Assembly: GCA_017506865.1 (NCBI GenBank)
Contig: JAFCMP010000379.1
Span: 868,001 to 932,000, forward strand
Length of the DNA: 64,000 nucleotides
Direction: 5' to 3'
From: Tribonema minus
Taxonomy: Eukaryota; Sar; Xanthophyceae; Tribonematales; Tribonemataceae
The notes below the pieces were generated by a model. The model saw only the letters and a list, made by a program, of their open reading frames with translations. It was not told the DNA's origin and searched no databases. Made by a program: the position numbers and the translations under genes. Below, one piece after another: positions 58,526 through 64,000 of this stretch (positions are counted from its first letter, which is position 1; every line of letters starts with the position of its first letter).

Positions 58526-59421
58526 TGGATTCAGGGCAGTCACATACACTACACAGATGCAATTTTCATGTTGTGTTGCTATCATGCATTGCCCTAGATG
58601 TTCTGCTGGCCAACAGAATTGTCTCTGCGCCATGTCGTGTGCGTGCGCTGTTTGCACATATCATGCAGTGTTGCGACCAAAAGAATATGGAGGTAGGTCA
58701 GCAGTGTGTTGCAGTCGTGTCGCCGGCCTCGACCGGACCTGTTGAACGCCCTGAGATCTGAGATCAGGCGCAATCGCATGGGACAGCTTGACGCCCGAAG
58801 AGGAACGTGATGTACTGGAGGGCATGCAGGACAACAATCTTCTGAGCCGTTTCCTCGATCGGCATGTACCATGGTCTGAAGATGCCGTGTCCGAGCGCCT
58901 CTACACCTGGGCGGTACAGGCCAGAGGGCTACATTTAGGACTCCTTCCGGCCTCACGCTGTGAATCCCTGCCAGCACTGCGCTGCCCCTTCACCGCTGCC
59001 CCCAGCACTGCCCCTACAGATGCCACCGGCTGCCCCTACCACTGACCCTAGCACTGACCGCATCACTGCCTCTAGAAATGCCCCCTCTACTGCCCCGGCC
59101 AATGCCACTGGCTGCCCCTACCAATACCCCTACTGCTGCTCCCCGCAGCAGTGCCCCTACCAATTTTACCCCCACACTGCCCCGACAAATGCCACCGGCT
59201 ACTACCACTGCCCCTAGCACTGACCGTACCACTGCCTCTTGCAATGCCTCCTGTACTGCCCCGGCCAATGCTCCCGACACTGCACCTACCAATGCCCACG
59301 GATTCAACAGGAATCCATCTGCCTCGATTTCGAAAACGAGCGCCAAGTAAACTTACGAATACGTCGGTCTGGGAAGTAAACTGCTACAGCCACCACAAGC
59401 CCGCACTCACAACGCAAGAGA
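58526..59421. other. Region with a possible exon and a minisatellite
   Basis: A plus-strand stretch at 58788-58945 reads TPEEERDVLEGMQDNNLL and continues plausibly (SRFLDRHVPWSEDAVSERL) and may be an exon of an unidentified gene. From 58985 to 59290 the sequence is a loose tandem repeat of ctgcccctaccaatgcc-like units. Nothing else is supported. Confidence 0.4.
58985..59290. repeat. Degenerate minisatellite
   Basis: Repeated tgcccctaccaatgcc, actgcccc and gccaccggct words in varying order. Translated they give Ala/Pro/Thr-rich sequence on one strand and Gly/Ser/Arg-rich on the other, typical of non-coding low complexity. Confidence 0.6.
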
Positions 59422-60792
59422 ATGCAGCATGAAGATATCATAGCACTGTTAGAGCGCGATGTAGCGAGAATCGACTCGCCTCATCACCTGATGCCTCTCG
59501 CCAGACTGAGTTGTGGCGACCACCCCCTCGGTGAGTGCTATTGCGACTGCGCAGGTCATAGATCTCCTGCAACTACCTGCAACCTTGCATCTCAGTAGCA
59601 TCTTGGTGCTGATGTCCTCAGACCTACAGGCAATGGAGTGCGGCTTGCCTTTGGCGGAACAGGAGATCCTCGCTGTGGCTGCGGTGGCAGGTCAGGCGCC
59701 TCTGCGCGATGCACGCAGCAGGTGCTTGCACTTGGCCGTGAAAGCATTGCACTCGAAGCTGAGTATCACTCAATCAGCTTGCGGCGAACGCCAGCCAGCA
59801 GCTCGAACGGACGAGCACGACGGCAGCGGCCGCAACAAGCGCAGTGCAGTTCACGTCGACTGCATCTTCTACAATCCTGTTATCTGCGAGACCGCTCTGG
59901 AGGCGTTAGGCGGCGGCTTTTGGCCACACGCGCGGCGCTGCACACGCCGGCCTCATTCCGGTTTGCGCTGGACAATGGCATGGCCCTGTCGGCGACTAGG
60001 ACACAGCGCGCCATCGGTGCTACGGGATCTGTCGAGATGATCGACATCGCCGCGGCCGCAAACATGCCGCTGGCGTTACCCGTCTTCCGCGGCGCCTCGT
60101 CGACCGGCAAGGCGGGGCTCTTGCACCACATCCACGCTGCCAGCTCCACCAGAACATTCCAAAGTTCGGAACTGGTGATCATGTGCCTGGAAGCGGCCAA
60201 AGGTGGTGACAAAGGGCAGGCTCTCGCATGGCTGTCACAGCTCTTCAGCCCAGCCGGGAGCTGGCCAGTGTGGTTGAGAAGGGCATTGTGCCACGCTGCC
60301 ATTGAGGGTAAGCATACTGAGACCCTTGAATGGCTCTTTGCGGACGACGCAGTGCTGTTCGGACCGCTCTCGGACGTCGATCCTGACGAAGATAATGCTT
60401 TCGCAGTCGCTCTTGACTTTTTAGATCCTCCCATTACAAACTCACTTGTAGATCATGCACTTGAGGTCGGCAAGTGCGGCATGGTGCACTTCCTACTGGC
60501 AGAGGGCCAGCAGTTTACTGGGAGGAGCTGTGTGTTTGCAATAAGGTCGGGGAGCGCTGCAATGCTTGATATCATCACAGCAAACGGTGCGCCCATCGAT
60601 TTCGACGAAGTGTTGGATGAGATTATCGCAGGAGATCGTCTGAGCCTAGCAGTTGTCAAGGGGCTGTGGAATTGGTCGTCGACCAGCGAGCAGCGCAATG
60701 CGCTCCTCCCGAGTTTCATGAGCAGGTCAGATTCGGAGTCAGCCGTCGGGTGGTTGGTGTCCATAGGCGCATGCCTGCCAGAGGCAGCCTGA
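59422..60792 (+). CDS. Ankyrin-like repeat protein
   Basis: The likely first exon 59422-59530 begins MQHEDIIALLERDVARIDSP and ends at a GTGAGT donor. An acceptor at 59691 (GGTGGCAG) keeps phase into a middle segment. From about 59950 the frame reads smoothly to the TGA ending at 60792, with degenerate ankyrin-type units such as RALCHAAIEGKHTETLEWLF and SLVDHALEVGKCGMVHFLLAE. The link between middle and C-terminal parts (59750-59950) needs a frame change, either an intron (for example donor at 59761, acceptor at 59890) or a small error. Divergent ankyrin arrays of this kind are common in algae and giant viruses and usually mediate protein binding. Confidence 0.52.
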
Positions 60793-61611
60793 TACGTTGA
60801 GCTCTACCCTAGCTATTGCTTGTAGGACTCGACTGGTGCAGACATTTGCCACGTGCGAGATGTCTCATAAGTGCGTCAAGGAGTTGCTTGGTGACGCACA
60901 AACAGTGACTTGCACACTTAAACACAATCACACAATGCATACTTTCATGGCTCCATGGCGTTTCTTTCACGCACTTCTGTGCATCTCTTTACACGATGGG
61001 CATCCCCGGTTGCCATGTGATGTGCCGAGGTGCTTTGTATGCAGCGATTTGAACTCGAGCGTCACCACATGAGCACTCACAGTCATGACAATCAGCGCAG
61101 TGAATCCGAGAATGGTGCGTGCATGCAACGCAATGCAAATAATGCGAGAACACTCGTTAATTTTGACCAAATGCTCCCGAACTGATTGGCTGCTATGTGC
61201 TTGTGTTGCTGTCAACGTGGAATGCAGCCTCACCTACCTGAAAAAAAAATGCTTATTCCGGGCAGCCGTCGGCGCGCGCCCACCACTGCAGGGTGCCTGC
61301 CCTCCGCTGCATACGCGCAAGGCGCAGCCTTGATGTCCGCGGGGACAGCCCTCGGCGTGTGCCCGCTGCAACACGTCAAGGTGCCCCATTGGCAGCCCTC
61401 GGCGCATGCCTAGCTGTCATTGCCGTACCCAGTCAACTAGTGAAAGCCCTGTGTGCCAGCCGTGTTCGAACAGAGGAAGACGACCACGCAATCCTCCGAC
61501 AGCTTGCTGCAGTGCCTTCACCTGCAATGGGGGGTAGGACAGAAGCACATTACAAGATGAGCCGCAGTTAACAGGAAGGGACACATGAGTGGCATCCCAC
61601 TGCCTGCACAC
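60793..61611. other. Intergenic region
   Basis: No gene is supported. Two similar segments near 61265-61400 (ggcagccgtcggcgcgc and ggcagccctcggcgcatgcc) suggest a short local duplication. Confidence 0.4.
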
Positions 61612-61966
61612 TTACAAGATGTCACCGCCACTGCGGCCTGCGCCACCGCCATCACGACCTCCGGCCCTGCCGCCCCTGCCCCTGCCACCACGGCCTCTGC
61701 CCCTGCCGCCACAGCCTCCGCCCCTGCCACCACCTCCGCCCCCGCCGCCGCCATTGATGACCTCTGGGTAAAAGTCCACCAGCGCTCGAAGGACGCCACC
61801 AGCAGCCCGCAGTGGGGCCACGTGGCCAAACAAGGCCAGGCACTCCTGCTGATAGGGCGCTCCTGGCCCTGGAACCCGTCCACAGTGTTCACCGCCACAC
61901 CATCTGGAAGCAGTCTCTTCAGAAGATTGACTTGAGCCCTGTGGCAGCGCGTGCAGCGGGCACAAT
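61612..61966 (-). pseudogene. Relic of a UPF1-like (SF1) helicase C-terminus
   Basis: One minus-strand frame reads RAQVNLLKRLLPDGVAVN followed by TVDGFQGQER, the hallmark motif V region of UPF1-like superfamily 1 helicases. Just downstream the frame shifts and another frame gives LRALVDFYPEV followed by a Gly/Arg-rich RGG tail, which could be the original C-terminus. The motif VI arginine region is not recognisable. There is no upstream helicase core in the window, so this is a fragment. Confidence 0.45.
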
Positions 61967-62305
61967 GTCGTGCTCCGTCCCCATCTCCGTCAGCACTGCT
62001 GCCACACTCGACTGCAGCTTCATCTCCTCCAGCATGCTTCACAGCTTGGCCTCGTTGGCCGCTTGCTTGGCCTCCGCAGTCGCCTTTCACTCCACAAAAT
62101 CTACTTCTAACTTTCTGTTGTTCTCCTCGTGCTGAGTCTTCATCTTCGCAGTCTTCTCAGCATACCGGTCTGTTGCATTCCTCGCCCTCTCTGCTAGTGT
62201 TTCCATGGCTGGACCAATTGCTCTGCGGCGCGGCAGACAGCCCCACAGTATACCCCGAGACATCACTCCCATCCGCAAATGGACAAATGCTCCCGTACGA
62301 TACAA
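61967..62305 (-). pseudogene. Coiled-coil fragment with in-frame stops
   Basis: The frame starting METLAERARNATDRYAEKTA at about 62204 continues as a charged coil through two TGA codons (near 62088 and 62040) with coil-like residues on both sides (KATAEAKQAANEAKL and SMLEEMKLQSSVAA). This pattern suggests a decayed coiled-coil gene; its relation to the helicase relic is unclear. Confidence 0.35.
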
Positions 62306-63213
62306 GCAGTCAGTCAGTCACGTCACTGGTCGAGCTGGGTCATTAGGCTCATTAAGCAGTCTGACCAGGGATATAACGCGCTACCTTGTGTTGCAGCAAC
62401 GGTAAATCTTCTTTGAAATCGGAGGGCGCTGAAGGGTGCAATGGTAATAACCTGATGAGCTCTCAAGAGGTCGGCTGGTAGATCTGTTGGTCCGTTTGCA
62501 CCGTGCCGACTCAACACTTCATCAAAGAGTTACACTTTGGACAACTCTTCAAGATCGAGTCGAGTTACACTTCGGCAGGGAGTAACACGGACAGTGTGAG
62601 GGGGAGCGCTCGGAGCCCGTACAACAATCTGGACAGTCGAGGTCAGTCTACGATGCATGAAAGCCGGCTCACAGTCATAGAAACCTACGGCACATCGGTC
62701 AGCCCACACAAAGTCTCTTGCACGCACATACGACCCTGTCAACGCAACGACTGTGCCTTATTGATCATTAGACGGCTAGTCTCCACCCACAAGCTGTGTT
62801 TGCTGGACGTCGCGGTGTTTCACTCCTGCTGGGGGAGCGAATTAGCAGCAGGAGAGCGTAATTGGTTCACCTCTAGACAGCGCGGCACCGTATGATATCC
62901 ATCGCATGCCTGAATGGCACTGCCGTTCAAGGTGTGATAGACACTGATACACACATGCGTCGTCGCCCTCTTCACGGTGCAGAAACGTACCCGCTGCTTG
63001 GCATCAATGAGGGATTCCAGTTTTCAGGTGAGCGTGACGTGTGCATACAGGCTTAAAACACTGCTGCAACACAAGCAAGACAAATGTGCATAGTAGTTCC
63101 AGTATGTTCCAGCATCTTCCGTTTGTTGCGAGATGTCAGTCGTGCTCCGGTATTGATCCGCCGTTTGTCGTGCCCCGGTGCTGTCGGTGCAGCGCGCGGG
63201 CGCGCCCGACCGT
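62306..63213. other. Intergenic region
   Basis: An open frame at 62503-62895 (plus) has no motif and is not supported. The 3' part is the presumed promoter of the LRR gene at 63214. Confidence 0.4.
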
Positions 63214-64000
63214 ATGACGCCCACCCAGCAGATAAGCAAGGTGCTGCTCAACATGGCGCACACGCGACTGCTGCCCAAGGAGGGGTGGGGTCTGTGCCGC
63301 CAACTCGCCAACATCAAGCCTCCACTCACGGCGCGTGTGGACGCTGACAGCAGCATGAGTCGGCTCGCCCACATCCTCCGTCTTCCTACGCTGGAGCGCC
63401 TGTACCTGGAAGGCGTATCCCCGGGTGCTTCGGTGCAAGCATCAACCAGTCTGCGGTACCTCAAGCTGGAGCGGGTCACAGGGCACCTTCATCACCTGCC
63501 GCATCACCTCGACACGCTGACGCTTTGGAGGTGCTCTGTCACCGACGATCGCTCCAGGTTCCCGCCGCAACTGCGGAAGCTCACCATTCTCGGAGGGACG
63601 CTGGGTCCGCGTCTCACGCTGCCGCAGTCGCTAGAGGAGCTGAGATGCTGCGTGTGCTCCTTCGACTTTGAGTGCACGCATGGCACCGTACAGCAGTTCC
63701 CGATTCTGCCCGCAGGGCTGCGCAGTCTGTCGTTGGAGGACATGACGCTCCTCAGAGGCGATGCCATCAGCCTGGGCAACCTGCCACCTGCGATGCAATC
63801 GCTATATCTCAACGACTTTGGCGATACAGACACCACTGTGTGGTTTGCGACCGCCGCAGTCGTCGCTGCGTAGTATGCACATTGGCGTAAACGTCGGCGG
63901 ACCCTACCTTCTGCCGCACGGACTCAGGAAGCTGAACATTGACCCGCACGGTCACCCACTGCCGCAGCTTCCACTCACACTGCGGTACCTGCACCTCCGT
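63214..64000 (+). CDS. LRR/FNIP-like repeat protein, partial at window edge
   Basis: From the ATG at 63214 (MTPTQQISKVLLNMAHTRLL) the protein shows short leucine-rich units of 20-24 residues built on LPxxLxxLxLxx, for example LPQSLEELRCCVC, LPAGLRSLSLEDM and LPPAMQSLYLNDF, resembling FNIP-type LRRs. The frame stops at 63871, but another frame continues with SLRSMHIGVNVGGPYLLPHGLRKLNID and matches the same repeat to the window end. A one-base slip around 63838-63846 is therefore likely. The gene runs past 64000. Confidence 0.6.

Noticed and set aside
62020..62095. Selenocysteine reading of in-frame TGA codons
   Set aside because: No SECIS-like element recognised and the surrounding region is decayed; nonsense mutation is simpler.
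62503..62895. 130-codon plus-strand frame
   Set aside because: No recognisable domain or repeat; likely random.

Overview
This window looks like nuclear DNA of a unicellular eukaryote, probably an alga. Many genes are interrupted by short GT-AG introns (mostly about 75 to 300 bases, two of them GC-AG) whose phases agree across junctions. There are no bacterial-style operons or Shine-Dalgarno sites. The protein families are eukaryotic: ubiquitin-specific protease, TKL-type kinase, NB-ARC/TPR proteins, LRR plus PGG, armadillo repeats and Fanzor. The PGG-like and NB-ARC domains hint at the green lineage, but the species cannot be named from this sequence.

Layout. 0-2.6 kb: an apparently intact Fanzor (eukaryotic TnpB-like RNA-guided nuclease) ORF. 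3-6.5 kb: two unrecognised genes separated by two tandem-repeat blocks. 7-10.5 kb: a ubiquitin-specific protease with a long glutamine-rich coiled coil. 10.7-12.2 kb: a zinc-cluster plus JmjC/cupin-like protein. 13-18.5 kb: a MLKL-like four-helix domain, a complete protein kinase and 27 armadillo repeats, broken once by a 2-base slip. 19-21.9 kb and 29-30.5 kb: two head-to-head gene pairs whose plus-strand members share one leader sequence. 22.9-27.7 kb: an eight-exon secreted or membrane-anchored protein of 1219 residues. 28.2 kb: a frameshifted copy of the 29.7 kb gene. 31.7-34 kb: a vWA protein and a truncated armadillo gene. 34-36.9 kb: mostly empty, with a decayed Copia-like reverse transcriptase trace. 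36.9-41.2 kb: two tandem LRR genes, one ending in a PGG-like four-helix membrane domain. 42.3-43.1 kb: a dead Fanzor copy. 43.6-58.3 kb: three related TPR genes (one intact, one frameshifted, one truncated) with two satellite arrays between them. 59.4-64 kb: an ankyrin-like gene, helicase and coiled-coil debris, and an LRR gene that runs off the end.

How it fits together. The most coherent theme is innate-immunity or cell-death-like architecture. The intact TPR gene is built like an NLR: a predicted myristoylated N-terminus, a hydrophobic helical segment, a complete NB-ARC ATPase with Walker A, Walker B and MHD-like motifs, and then TPR repeats. The kinase gene has an MLKL-like bundle, a catalytically complete kinase and an armadillo sensor. 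LRR-PGG, armadillo, ankyrin-like and vWA genes lie close by. Repeat number differs strongly between paralogues, as expected for fast-evolving recognition genes. The immune role is inference. The mobile theme is one intact and one dead Fanzor copy plus small dispersed repeats.

Caution: several otherwise good genes carry small frame breaks (near 16.44, 28.39 and 53.27 kb with good evidence; 41.05, 59.9 and 63.84 kb less certain). They may be pseudogenes, consensus errors or unresolved introns.
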